Below, piece by piece: positions 32,220 through 40,814 of a stretch of 64,000 nt of DNA. The notes below the pieces were generated by a model. That model was not told the DNA's origin, made no database searches, and was given only the letters and a program-made list of their open reading frames with translations. The stretch comes from Streptomyces sp. NBC_00663 (lineage in GTDB: Bacteria > Actinomycetota > Actinomycetes > Streptomycetales > Streptomycetaceae). The translations under genes and the position numbers were made by a program. The stretch lies in NCBI RefSeq assembly GCF_036226885.1, contig NZ_CP109027.1, positions 6,758,001 through 6,822,000 on the forward strand, given 5' to 3'. How positions within the stretch are numbered: position 1 is the first letter of the stretch; every line of letters begins with the position of its first letter.

Positions 32220-32860
32220 TACAGCCACCCCTGCTGCCGGGCCTCCCGCAGCGCCTCGGTCCGATTGCGGGTGCCCGTCTTGCCGATGGCGGCGGAGAGG
32301 TAGTTGCGGACCGTGGACTCGGAGAGGTGGAGGGCGTCCGCGATGTCGGCGACCGTCGCGCCATCCGCCGACGCGCCGAGGACCTCACCCTCACGGGCCG
32401 TCAGAGGATTGGGGCCGGCGCTGAGGGCGGCCGCGGCGAGGGCGGGGTCGATGACGGTCTCACCGGTCAGTACGCGGCGGATCGACGCGGCCAGTTCCTC
32501 CACGGGGCCGTCCTTCACCAGGAAACCGGCGGCCCCGGCCTCCATGGCCCGGCGCAGATAGCCGGGGCGGCCGAAGGTGGTCAGGATCAGCACCCGGCAG
32601 TCGGGGGCCTGGTCACGGAGCTCGGCGGCGGCGTCCAGGCCGCTCTTGCCCGGCAGTTCGATGTCGAGGAGCGCCACGTCCGGGCGGTGGATCAGGGCCG
32701 CGTCCACAATCGCGTCGCCGGCCGCGACCTGGGCGACCACCTCGATGTCCGCCTCCATTCCGAGCAACAGCGCGAGCGCGCCCCGCATCATGCCCTGATC
32801 CTCCGCGAGGAGGACCCGGATGGACTTGGCGGGCCGATGATCCCGCGGCATCTCGTTCAC
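32219..32860 (-). CDS. NarL/LuxR-type response regulator (DesR-like)
   Basis: Protein of 213 residues. The receiver domain has LLAEDQGMMRGALALLLG, the phospho-acceptor Asp in DVALLDIEL and the Lys in GFLVKDG. The C-terminal helix-turn-helix is LTAREGEVL ... TVADIADALHLSESTVRNYL. It pairs with the DesK-like kinase encoded 46 bases upstream. GTG at 32860 and ATG at 32851 are both possible starts; neither has a strong ribosome site. Family members respond to membrane state or envelope stress; the signal here is unknown. Confidence 0.9.
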   Translation of the reverse strand: MNEMPRDHRPAKSIRVLLAEDQGMMRGALALLLGMEADIEVVAQVAAGDAIVDAALIHRPDVALLDIELPGKSGLDAAAELRDQAPDCRVLILTTFGRPGYLRRAMEAGAAGFLVKDGPVEELAASIRRVLTGETVIDPALAAAALSAGPNPLTAREGEVLGASADGATVADIADALHLSESTVRNYLSAAIGKTGTRNRTEALREARQQGWL

Positions 32861-32906
32861 GGCCCAAGGGTAGGGGGAGGGGGGCTGGGGCGCTGGGTGT
32901 GCGGGG

Positions 32907-34214
32907 TCATGGTGCGGTGGGGGCGGCTGCCATCTCGCTGCTCGGACCGGCTGACCTCACCGAGTCCCCGGGGGCCACTACGGCGGCTTCACCGTCCCCC
33001 GCATCCACCCCCACCGGCAGCTCCGCCGTCACCACGAACCCGCCTCGGGCCCCTGCCGTCCCGGCCGTCAACCGGCCCCCTGCCACGGCAAGCCGCTCCG
33101 CCAAGCCACGCAGACCGGTGCCCTCGAACGTCGCTCCCTCCGGCGTCCCGCACCCGTCTCCGTCCGCGTCCCCGGTCCCGTCGTCGAGGACCCGCACCCG
33201 AACCCGTTCCACCTCTGCCTCCACCGAGATCTCGCACCGCGTGACCTCCCGCCCATGCCGCACCACGTTGGTCACCGCCTCCCGGACCACCCACCCCAGC
33301 AACGCCTCCGTCCGGGCGGCCGGCGGCGGGCCGGAGTGGCGCACGACAGGGACGACGCCCGCGGCCTCCAGGACCGACCTCGCACGGTCGAGCTCCGTGC
33401 CGAGGCTGCCCTCGCGGTAGCCGCTCACCGCCTCACGGATCTCCGTGAGGGCCTGGCGGCCGACGGACTCGATGTCGGTGATCTGGGCGAGGGCGGCGTC
33501 GAGGTCGCGGCGGGCCAGGCGGCGGGCGGCCTCCGACTTGACCACGATCACGGACATGGTGTGGCCGAGGAGATCGTGCAGGTCGCGGGAGAAGCGCAGG
33601 CGTTCCTCCTCGACCGCGCGCCGGGCCAGCTCCTCGCGGGCGGCGCGCAGTTCCCGTACCGCCTCGGACAGCGACAGGATCGCCGCCGTCACCATCGTCG
33701 ACAGGAACGTGGCGTAGGCGACGTTCACCGCGTCCCAGCCGTCCCGGTACGAGGCGACGGCCGCCGCCAGGGCGGTCAGGGCCAGGCCGGTCCGGCCGAG
33801 CCACGGGCCCCGGGTGACCGCCCCGGTGGCCAGGCCCAGCAGGGGGAAGAAGTACAGCCAGTTGCCGCCGTAGCCGAGGGCCAGGGCGCAGGTGATCAGG
33901 CCCATGAGGACCAGGGCCACCCGGGTCGAGCGGGCCTGCCGGGTCTGCTTCACGAAGGCGCGGAAGACCACGTAGATGTAGAGGGAGTTGAAGGCGAACA
34001 GGCCGATGCCGCCGAGTACCGGCTGTTGCGTGCCCGCCTGGAAGAGGTTGGAGAACGCGCCCATTCCCAGCAGCAGCCAGGGGAGGAGGGTGAAGCCGGT
34101 GGGCGGTGGCCCCGGCGTCTCCAGCGATTTCCGGGCCTCGCGAGCCTCGAGGCGGCAGGACGCCGTCCTCCACCAGTACCGCTTGTCCCCTGTTCCTTGC
34201 ATCCCCTGTGTCAT
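32907..34214 (-). CDS. DesK-like sensor histidine kinase
   Basis: Protein of 435 residues. Five to six hydrophobic helices occupy about residues 40-190. The HisKA_3 dimerisation helix carries the phospho-His in LRFSRDLHDLLGHTMSVIVV, and the ATPase domain has REAVTNVVRHG (N box) and DDGTGDADGDG. The C-terminal 30 residues form a disordered tail. ATG at 34214 has GGGAG upstream; the frame is open to 34346 but crosses the divergent promoter. It forms a two-component system with the following response regulator and likely senses membrane conditions. Confidence 0.9.
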   Translation of the reverse strand: MTQGMQGTGDKRYWWRTASCRLEAREARKSLETPGPPPTGFTLLPWLLLGMGAFSNLFQAGTQQPVLGGIGLFAFNSLYIYVVFRAFVKQTRQARSTRVALVLMGLITCALALGYGGNWLYFFPLLGLATGAVTRGPWLGRTGLALTALAAAVASYRDGWDAVNVAYATFLSTMVTAAILSLSEAVRELRAAREELARRAVEEERLRFSRDLHDLLGHTMSVIVVKSEAARRLARRDLDAALAQITDIESVGRQALTEIREAVSGYREGSLGTELDRARSVLEAAGVVPVVRHSGPPPAARTEALLGWVVREAVTNVVRHGREVTRCEISVEAEVERVRVRVLDDGTGDADGDGCGTPEGATFEGTGLRGLAERLAVAGGRLTAGTAGARGGFVVTAELPVGVDAGDGEAAVVAPGDSVRSAGPSSEMAAAPTAP

Positions 34215-34383
34215 GGCTCCCACGCTACGAAGACCACGCACCCGCACGGCAGAGCCAGTCGTACGGAATCCCGCGGGACAAATGTCATACGGCCATGAAC
34301 CCGACCCAGCCACCAACCGAACTGACACTCCGTCAGGAGTCTTCACAACTCCCGTGGGCTCGGCTATACAGGGGGCGCCGGAC

Positions 34384-34397
34384 TGGAACGCGTTCTA
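34384..34397. promoter_or_regulatory. KstR-like operator before the MaoC/ADH/SDR operon
   Basis: TGGAACGCGTTCTA matches TNNAACNNGTTNNA at all fixed positions and lies 90 bases upstream of the MaoC-like gene. Confidence 0.72.
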
Positions 34398-34486
34398 GAT
34401 CGGCCCGTGACGACCTCGGTGCGGCCGACGGTGCGGACGTCCGCACCGAGGTCTCTGAGCCCGACTCCGAACCCGAGGGAGCCGCC

Positions 34487-35362
34487 TTGCCCATCGACGC
34501 CGCCAAGGCCCTTGCCGCCGAACCCCGTTCCGGCGAGATCTCCTGGAACTCCAAGGACGTGCAGCTCTACCACCTCGGCATCGGCGCGGGCGCCAACCCC
34601 GACAAGAGCAGTCCCGCCACCGACCCCGACGAACTGCGCTACACCCTGGAGTCCCGGCTCCACGTCCTGCCGAGCTTCGCCACGGTCGCCGGCTCCGGAT
34701 CACCCGGCGTGATCAGCGGCCTGTCCATGCCCGGCATCGAGGTCGACCTGGCCCGGGTGCTGCACGGCGGACAGTCGCTGACGATCTACCGCCCCCTCCC
34801 CGTCGACGGCACCGCGACCGCCACCGGCCGGATCGCCGCGATCTACGACAAGGGCAAGGCGGCCGTCCTGGTCATGCGCACCGAAGTCGCGGACACCGAG
34901 GGCCCGTTGTGGACCAACGACGCCCAGATCTTCGTACGGGGAGAAGGCGGCTGGGGTGGCGACCGCGGCCCGTCCGCCCGCCTCGAACCCCCCGCCGGCG
35001 AACCCGACCGAGTCGTCGAGCGGCCCGTCCGCCCCGACCAGGCGCTGCTCTACCGGCTCTCCGGCGACTGGAACCCGCTGCACGCCGACCCCGAGTTCGC
35101 CAAGGTCGCCGGATTCGAACGGCCCATCCTGCACGGACTGTGCACCTACGGCATCGCACTCAAGGCCGTCGTCGACACCCTGCTCGGCGGGGACGTGGCA
35201 CGGGTGCGGTCGTACGACACCCGGTTCGCCGGGGTCGTCTACCCGGGCGAGACCCTGCGCATCCGTATGTGGCACGCGCCCACGTCCACCCGCGTCGCCG
35301 TCAGCGCCGTCGAGCGGGACGACGCGCCCGTCCTCGCCGACACCGTCGTCGCACACTCCTGA
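34487..35362 (+). CDS. MaoC-family enoyl-CoA hydratase, Hsd4B-like
   Basis: Double hot-dog hydratase of 291 residues, the same architecture and size as mycobacterial Hsd4B/Rv3538. The N-terminal half has LPSFATVAGSG and PGIEVDLARVLHGGQSL. The C-terminal half has the hydratase 2 motif LSGDWNPLHADPEFAKVAGF with the catalytic Asp/His. It adds water to a 2-enoyl-CoA. The start is the TTG at 34487, six bases after GAGGGA; longer in-frame starts would cross the operator. First gene of an operon with a Zn-dehydrogenase and SDR. The sterol or related side-chain substrate is inferred from family and operator. Confidence 0.9.
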   Translation: MPIDAAKALAAEPRSGEISWNSKDVQLYHLGIGAGANPDKSSPATDPDELRYTLESRLHVLPSFATVAGSGSPGVISGLSMPGIEVDLARVLHGGQSLTIYRPLPVDGTATATGRIAAIYDKGKAAVLVMRTEVADTEGPLWTNDAQIFVRGEGGWGGDRGPSARLEPPAGEPDRVVERPVRPDQALLYRLSGDWNPLHADPEFAKVAGFERPILHGLCTYGIALKAVVDTLLGGDVARVRSYDTRFAGVVYPGETLRIRMWHAPTSTRVAVSAVERDDAPVLADTVVAHS

Positions 35363-35391
35363 ACTCCGCATGATCTGAGGGGAGCCGCACC

Positions 35392-36468
35392 ATGCGCGCA
35401 GCCGTACTGCACGAGATCGGCCAGGACAAGCTGGAGGTCCTCGACGACGTCGAGGCGGTGGGCTTCGGCCCGGGCAAGGTGCGGATCCGGGTACGGGCCA
35501 CCGGGCTGTGCCACTCGGACCTGTCCGCGATGGGCGGCGTACTGCCGCAGCCCGCACCCTTCGTGCCGGGGCACGAGGGCGCCGGCGAGATCATCGAAGT
35601 CGGGGAGGGGGTACGGAACGTGAAGGCCGGAGACCGGGTCGTGGTCTGCTGGCTGCCCGCCTGTGGGGCGTGCCCCGCCTGCAAGCGCGGCCAGACCGAG
35701 CTGTGTCTGGCCGGGTTCATGAACGCCGGTACGCCCAACTTCAAGCGGCCCGGCGGCGATCTGTTCGGCTTCGCCGGCACCGGCACCTTCGCCGAGGAGG
35801 TCGTCGTCGACGCCGGATGCGCGGTGCCGATCCCGGACGACGTGCCCTTCGACATCGCCGCGCTCATCGGCTGCGGGGTGACCACGGGACTCGGCGCCGC
35901 CCTCAACACCGCTGAGGTGGAGGTCGGTTCGTCCGTCGCCGTCATCGGCTGCGGCGGCGTCGGGATCTCCGCGATCCAGGGGGCCAGGCTCAAGGGCGCC
36001 GCCGAGATAGTCGCCGTCGACCCCGTCGCCTCCCGGCGCGAGTCCGCCCTCAAGTTCGGTGCCACCAAGGCCGTTTCGCCCGACGAGCTGGCCGACGCCA
36101 AGCAACAGGTCACCGGCGGCGAGGGCTTCGACTACGTCTTCGAGGTCGTCGGCAAGTCCGCCACCGCCCGCACGGCCTACGAGAACACCCGGCGCGGCGG
36201 CACCCTGGTCGTCGTCGGCGCGGGCGCCATGGACGACTTCCTCCAGCTCAACATGTTCGAGCTGTTCTTCGACGAGAAGCGCATCCTGCCGTCCATGTAC
36301 GGCGGCGGCGACGTCCTGACCTCCTACGAGCGGACCATCGCACTGTGGCGGGCCGGCCGGATCGACCTGGAGGGGCTCATCACCCACCGGGTGCCGCTCG
36401 CCGACATCAACGAGGCCCTCGACCAGATGCGCACGGGCACCGCGCTCCGTACGTGCATCGAGATCTGA
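35392..36468 (+). CDS. Zinc-dependent alcohol dehydrogenase (class III-like)
   Basis: Medium-chain dehydrogenase of 358 residues. Catalytic zinc ligands lie in GLCHSD (Cys40) and GHEGAG (His61/Glu62). The structural zinc lobe CGACPACKRGQTELC supplies Cys91, 94, 97 and 105, and the Rossmann motif is GCGGVGISAIQGA. It oxidises primary alcohols, possibly with an unusual cofactor as in mycobacterial relatives (AdhD). It starts at an ATG after GGGGAG, 29 bases behind the MaoC gene. In the proposed route it would act on the hydroxylated side chain produced by the P450, ahead of the aldehyde dehydrogenase. Confidence 0.92.
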   Translation: MRAAVLHEIGQDKLEVLDDVEAVGFGPGKVRIRVRATGLCHSDLSAMGGVLPQPAPFVPGHEGAGEIIEVGEGVRNVKAGDRVVVCWLPACGACPACKRGQTELCLAGFMNAGTPNFKRPGGDLFGFAGTGTFAEEVVVDAGCAVPIPDDVPFDIAALIGCGVTTGLGAALNTAEVEVGSSVAVIGCGGVGISAIQGARLKGAAEIVAVDPVASRRESALKFGATKAVSPDELADAKQQVTGGEGFDYVFEVVGKSATARTAYENTRRGGTLVVVGAGAMDDFLQLNMFELFFDEKRILPSMYGGGDVLTSYERTIALWRAGRIDLEGLITHRVPLADINEALDQMRTGTALRTCIEI

Positions 36469-36479
36469 CGGGAGTGTCC

Positions 36480-37418
36480 GTGTCGCTGCCACTCGAAGGG
36501 CTGTCCGCGATCGTCACCGGCGCCGGACGCGGACTGGGCCGGGCCGAGGCGCTCGAACTCGCCCGGCTCGGCGCCGCCGTCGTCGTCAACGACTTCGGGC
36601 AACCGGGGCGCGACGGCTCCGGAGCGGCCTCCACGGGCCCCGCCGAGGAGGTCGCCGCCGAGATCCGTACGGCGGGCGGCAGGGCGCTCGCCCACACCGG
36701 GGATGTCGCCGACTTCCAACAGGCGCAGGAACTGGTGGAGTTGGCCGTCTCCGAGTTCGGCAAGCTCGACATCCTCGTCAACAACGCCGGCATCCTGCGC
36801 GACCGCATGGTCTTCTCGATGAGCGAGGGGGAGTGGGACGCCGTCATCCGCGTCCACCTCAAGGGCCACTTCAACACGACCCACTTCGCGGCCGCGCACT
36901 GGCGCGCCCGGGCCAAGGACGCCGGGGGGCGGGTGTACGGGCGGATCGTGAACACCTCCTCGGAGGCGTTCCTCGCGGGCTCGGCCGGACAGCCCAACTA
37001 CGCCGCCGCGAAAGGCGGCATCGTCGGGCTCACCACCTCCACGGCGCTCGCCCTCGCCAAGTACGGCGTCACCGCCAACGCCATCTGCCCGCGCGCCCGC
37101 ACCCGGATGACCGAGGACGTCTTCGCGGGCTTCGAACTCCCCGAGGACCGGCTCGACCCGCTCGCCCCCGAGCATGTCGCCCCGCTCGTCGGATACTTGG
37201 CCGCACCGGCCGCCGCCCGCCTCAACGGACAGCTGCTCGTCGTCCACGGCGGGATGGTCGCCGTAGTCGAACGGCCCCGGGTGCAGGCCAAGTTCGACAG
37301 CAAGCAGGAGACGTTCACGTACGACGAACTCGACGCCTTGCTCACCCCGCACTTCGCGGAACGGCCGGAGGGGGAGACCTTCGGGGCGGTGGAAGTGCTG
37401 GGGCTGAAACGCGAGTAG
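36480..37418 (+). CDS. Short-chain dehydrogenase, Hsd4A-like
   Basis: SDR of 312 residues with the cofactor loop TGAGRGLG, NNAGI, the Ser of VNTSSEA and YAAAK as the catalytic Tyr/Lys. The segment VVVNDFGQPGRDGSG is the long loop seen in multifunctional-enzyme-type 3-hydroxyacyl-CoA dehydrogenases, as in mycobacterial Hsd4A. GTG at 36480 lies five bases after GGGAG and 12 bases past the ADH stop. It likely oxidises the 3-hydroxyacyl-CoA made by the MaoC hydratase, with the thiolase at 1699 doing the next step. A strong bidirectional terminator follows. Confidence 0.9.
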   Translation: MSLPLEGLSAIVTGAGRGLGRAEALELARLGAAVVVNDFGQPGRDGSGAASTGPAEEVAAEIRTAGGRALAHTGDVADFQQAQELVELAVSEFGKLDILVNNAGILRDRMVFSMSEGEWDAVIRVHLKGHFNTTHFAAAHWRARAKDAGGRVYGRIVNTSSEAFLAGSAGQPNYAAAKGGIVGLTTSTALALAKYGVTANAICPRARTRMTEDVFAGFELPEDRLDPLAPEHVAPLVGYLAAPAAARLNGQLLVVHGGMVAVVERPRVQAKFDSKQETFTYDELDALLTPHFAERPEGETFGAVEVLGLKRE

Positions 37419-37430
37419 CGCGAACAGAGA

Positions 37431-37465
37431 ACGGCCCCGCTCACCGCGACGGTGAACGGGGCCGT
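37431..37465. terminator. Bidirectional terminator after the SDR gene
   Basis: ACGGCCCCG-C-TCACC and GGTGA-A-CGGGGCCGT form a 15-bp stem with one mismatch around GCGAC, between two convergent genes. Confidence 0.8.
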
Positions 37466-37478
37466 ACGTCCTGCGTCC

Positions 37479-37643
37479 TCAGCCCCTGCGGGCCACCGAC
37501 TCGGTCTCGTCGGCCGGCTTGCGGTGCCGGCCGCGAGGGGCCGAATCGCCGTCCTGAGCCGAGACCTGACCGCGGTGCCTGCCGTGACCGGAGGCATCCT
37601 GGGAATCGGTGTGCGGCGGCTGGATCGTGCGTGCGTCGCTCAT
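37479..37643 (-). CDS. Small hydrophilic protein of 54 residues
   Basis: An ATG at 37643 with GGTGAG upstream opens a 54-codon frame beginning MSDARTIQPPHTDSQDASGH and ending ETESVARRG. It is rich in His, Arg, Asp and Gln and likely disordered. The convergent terminator right after it and the clean start support that it is a real gene. No known domain; function unknown. Confidence 0.65.
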   Translation of the reverse strand: MSDARTIQPPHTDSQDASGHGRHRGQVSAQDGDSAPRGRHRKPADETESVARRG

Positions 37644-37739
37644 CGGAAAAACTCACCCCGTCAACATGATCTTTCAAACAGCCGGGCGAGTTTAACCGGC
37701 ACCCCACGGGCCGAATCCAGGCGGCCACGCCAACCGGCA

Positions 37740-38996
37740 CTACTTCGTTACAAGACGTCCCAGAGGCGCTTTCCCGAGCGGCACCGGGCGCGCCGCGACA
37801 GGCTCCGAGGGCCCGGCATCCACCACGGACTCCGGGGGATCCGGCTCCGACGGCCCGCCGGTACCCGAGTCCGACGCCGCACCCGGCGTCTCCCCGGCGG
37901 CCGTCCCGCCCCTGTCCGGATCCCCCGGGCCCGCGTCCCCCGCGGTTCCCCCGTTCCCGATGGCTCTTCGTGTCTCCGCCGGTGCCGTCAACTCCGCCAC
38001 CCCGCACGGCACTTCGTCCGTGGCGTACGGCAGTCGCAGCACCCCGTCCCGCGTCCACAGCCCGCTGCCCGCCAACCACCCCACGGGCGCCGCGAGATGG
38101 TGCACCTGCCGTCCGTCCGGCCGCCACACCCCGACCCAGCTGCCCAGCGGCCCGTCGATGCACAGCGCCACCGCGCAGCTCTCCGGCATCAGCACCTGCC
38201 CCGGCTGGATGGCGAACGGCGTCACCGTGCACTCCGGCAGCCGCAGGCTCTCCGGGAAGCGCACCGGAAGTGTGCTGCCCATGACCCCCCAGCCCAGCCG
38301 CGGCCGACCGGGCGAGGGCGCGTCGGAGGCGATGAGCAGCAGCCCGCTGTCCGGGTCGGCCAGCAGCAGCCGGTCGTCGCTGCCGGCCGCGATCTGGAGC
38401 AGCGGTGACACCTCGCCGCCCCGCTCCAGGTCCACCACGATCGCCTTGGTGCAGCCGCCGACCTCCCGGTCCAGGGCCAGCATCCGCCCGGTCCGGTCCA
38501 GCCACACCCCGCCCGAGCAGCGCCCGGGGATCTCCGCGAGGTGCTCCGGGCCGAAGGCGCCGCCCGCCACGAGCCACACGGCGCTGGTCCGCCGGCCCAC
38601 GGCGAGGGCGTACGCCTTCTCCCCGCCCGGTGCCGGCGGCAGCAGCCACAGCCGGGTCCCCTCGTCCGGGCACTCGACCGCGCCGAGGAGCAGCTCGCCG
38701 GTGCCCGGGCCGGTCGGGTAGAGCAGCGAGAAGTTGTGCCGCCCGTCCGCGAACCGCCGGATCAGGACCCGGCCGTCGGCCATCGGCTGTACCTCGGTGC
38801 CGGGCTCCTCCGGCTGGTTGCCGGGCAGCGGCACCGCGTAGGGCTCCGGGCCGTCCATCGTCCAGCGCTCCGGGAACCAGGAGTCGCCGTCCAGGGTGAG
38901 GCGGGCGGCGTAGGCGCCGTCCGCGGTGATCGTGCAGCCAGCCTGCGGCGTACCGTCCTCGTCCGCCGCCGTGGGCTCGATCGCACAGGCCGTCAT
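37740..38996 (-). CDS. Hypothetical protein, beta-propeller-like
   Basis: Protein of 418 residues, without a signal peptide. It has repeated beta-strand patterns with Trp and Gly (WLVAGGAFGPEHLAEIPGR, VWLDRTGRMLALDREVGG, GSDDRLLLADPDSGLLLIAS, GSWVGVWRPDGRQVHHLA) that suggest a propeller of about 350 residues. A disordered Gly/Pro/Asp-rich tail follows. ATG at 38996 has GGAGGTGACC upstream. No catalytic motif is recognisable. It stands divergent from the Nif3-like gene. Confidence 0.78.
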   Translation of the reverse strand: MTACAIEPTAADEDGTPQAGCTITADGAYAARLTLDGDSWFPERWTMDGPEPYAVPLPGNQPEEPGTEVQPMADGRVLIRRFADGRHNFSLLYPTGPGTGELLLGAVECPDEGTRLWLLPPAPGGEKAYALAVGRRTSAVWLVAGGAFGPEHLAEIPGRCSGGVWLDRTGRMLALDREVGGCTKAIVVDLERGGEVSPLLQIAAGSDDRLLLADPDSGLLLIASDAPSPGRPRLGWGVMGSTLPVRFPESLRLPECTVTPFAIQPGQVLMPESCAVALCIDGPLGSWVGVWRPDGRQVHHLAAPVGWLAGSGLWTRDGVLRLPYATDEVPCGVAELTAPAETRRAIGNGGTAGDAGPGDPDRGGTAAGETPGAASDSGTGGPSEPDPPESVVDAGPSEPVAARPVPLGKAPLGRLVTK

Positions 38997-39183
38997 CGTT
39001 CGGTCACCTCCGGCCACGAAGTTAGTTTTCGCACGCACAGACGGGGGACGAGGCGCCCACCGCTTCACACAAAGGGGTGGCCCAGGAACGATTCGCCTGA
39101 GGAAACCGGGGCGATTGTGCTGTACGGGACGAGGATGGCCCGCTCCGGTACAAGGGCACAGAACAGCCAGGTAGCCTTTTCCC

Positions 39184-40062
39184 GTGCCCCGTCTGTCTGA
39201 AGTCTCCCCGCCCCGTCTCTCGGAGATCGTCGCCGCGCTGGAGAACCTCTGGCCCGCCGAGCGGGCCGAGTCCTGGGACGCGGTCGGCACCGTCGTGGGC
39301 GACCCCGACCAGGAGGTCACGCGCGTTCTGTTCGCCGTCGACCCGGTCCAGGAGATCGTCGACGAGGCGGTGAAGCTGGGCGCCGACCTGCTGGTCACCC
39401 ACCACCCGCTCTATCTGCGCGGTACGACGACGGTCGCGGCCACCCACTTCAAGGGCCGGGCCGTCCACACCCTCATCAAGAACGACATCGCGCTGCACGT
39501 GGCCCACACCAACGCGGACACCGCGGATCCGGGTGTCTCCGACGCCCTCGCCGGCGCGCTGGACCTCAGGGTCGTACGACCCCTCGTGCCGGACCCGACC
39601 GACCCGAGCGGCCGGCGGGGCCTGGGCCGGATCTGCGAACTGGACCATCCACTGCCGCTGAAGGAGTTCGCGGCGCGGGCCGCCGAGCGCCTCCCCGCCA
39701 CCGCGCAGGGCATCCGCGTAGCCGGAGACCCCGAAGCGACGATCCGCACGGTCGCCGTCAGCGGCGGCTCCGGCGACAGCCTCTTCGACGTCGTACGAGC
39801 TGCCGGCGTCGACGCCTTCCTCACCGCGGACCTCCGCCACCACCCGGCCTCCGAAGCCCGCGCCCACAGTCCTCTCGCGCTGCTCGACGCGGCGCACTGG
39901 GCCACCGAATGGCCCTGGTGCGAGCTGGCCGCCGCCCAGCTCGACGAGATCTCCGACCGGGAGGGATGGGACCTCAGGGTCCATGTGTCCCGCACGGTCA
40001 CCGACCCCTGGACGGCCCACGCGGCGTCCACCACCCCTACTGACCTGGGAGCCCCCAACTGA
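39184..40062 (+). CDS. Nif3-like dinuclear metal-centre protein
   Basis: Protein of 292 residues of the NIF3/DUF34 family, which forms toroidal hexamers with two metals per subunit. Metal-ligand motifs are THHPLYLRG near residues 70-78 and the C-terminal TADLRHHPASEA with DAAHWATE. Proposed roles include GTP cyclohydrolase-like chemistry or metal insertion; none is settled. GTG at 39184. Its TGA stop overlaps the CTG start of the next gene, an arrangement of Nif3, zinc ribbon and RNase H that is usual in Streptomyces. Confidence 0.93.
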   Translation: MPRLSEVSPPRLSEIVAALENLWPAERAESWDAVGTVVGDPDQEVTRVLFAVDPVQEIVDEAVKLGADLLVTHHPLYLRGTTTVAATHFKGRAVHTLIKNDIALHVAHTNADTADPGVSDALAGALDLRVVRPLVPDPTDPSGRRGLGRICELDHPLPLKEFAARAAERLPATAQGIRVAGDPEATIRTVAVSGGSGDSLFDVVRAAGVDAFLTADLRHHPASEARAHSPLALLDAAHWATEWPWCELAAAQLDEISDREGWDLRVHVSRTVTDPWTAHAASTTPTDLGAPN

Positions 40063-40802
40063 ACGCCGCGCCCGCCGACCAGATCCGTCTTCTCGACGTC
40101 CAGGCCCTCGACGTCCGCCTTCAGCAGCTCGCGCACAAGCGCCGGTCGCTGCCCGAGCACGCCGAGATCGAGGCGCTGACCAAGGACGCCACGCAGTTGC
40201 GTGACCTCCTTGTCGCCGCGCAGACCGAGGAGAGCGACACCGCCCGCGAGCAGATCAAGGCCGAGCAGGACGTGGACCAGGTGCGCCAGCGCGCCGTCCG
40301 CGACCAGCAGCGCCTGGACTCAGGCGCCGTGACGTCCCCGAAGGACCTGGAGAACCTCCAGCGCGAGATCGCCTCCCTCGCCAAGCGCCAGGGGGACCTG
40401 GAGGACATCGTCCTGGAGGTCATGGAGCGCCGTGAGTCCGCGCAGGAGCGGGTCGCCGAACTGACCGAGCGGGTCGGTGCCGTGCAGGGCAAGATCGACG
40501 ACGCGACGTCCCGCCGGGAGGCGGCGTTCGAGGGCATCGACGGCGAGGTCGCGACGGTCACCAAGGAGCGCGGGGTCATCGCGGGCACGATCCCCGCGGA
40601 CCTGCTCAAGCTCTACGAGAAGCTGCGCGAGCAGCAGGGCGGCATCGGCGCGGCGAAGCTGTACCAGCGGACCTGCCAGGGCTGCCGCCAGGAGCTGGCG
40701 ATCACGGACATCAACGAGATCCGGTCGGCCGCGCCCGACACGGTCGTCCGCTGCGAGAACTGCCGCCGCATCCTGGTGCGCACGGCCGAGTCGGGTCTGT
40801 AA
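40059..40802 (+). CDS. Coiled-coil zinc-ribbon protein (CT398/CdsZ-like)
   Basis: Protein of 247 residues: a long antiparallel coiled coil from about residue 25 to 180 (DARQEEIASLAKR-type heptads), then the zinc ribbon CQGCRQEL ... CENCRRI. Coding character and homology continue upstream of the first ATG/GTG/TTG (TTG 40197) to a CTG at 40059, giving LNAAPADQIRLLDVQALDVR. The CTG has GGGAG seven bases ahead and overlaps the Nif3 stop as CTGA. A non-standard CTG start is therefore proposed. The family is linked to ribosome or nucleic-acid functions, unproven here. Confidence 0.88.
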   Translation: MNAAPADQIRLLDVQALDVRLQQLAHKRRSLPEHAEIEALTKDATQLRDLLVAAQTEESDTAREQIKAEQDVDQVRQRAVRDQQRLDSGAVTSPKDLENLQREIASLAKRQGDLEDIVLEVMERRESAQERVAELTERVGAVQGKIDDATSRREAAFEGIDGEVATVTKERGVIAGTIPADLLKLYEKLREQQGGIGAAKLYQRTCQGCRQELAITDINEIRSAAPDTVVRCENCRRILVRTAESGL

Positions 40803-40814
40803 GGAGCCTTGCGC

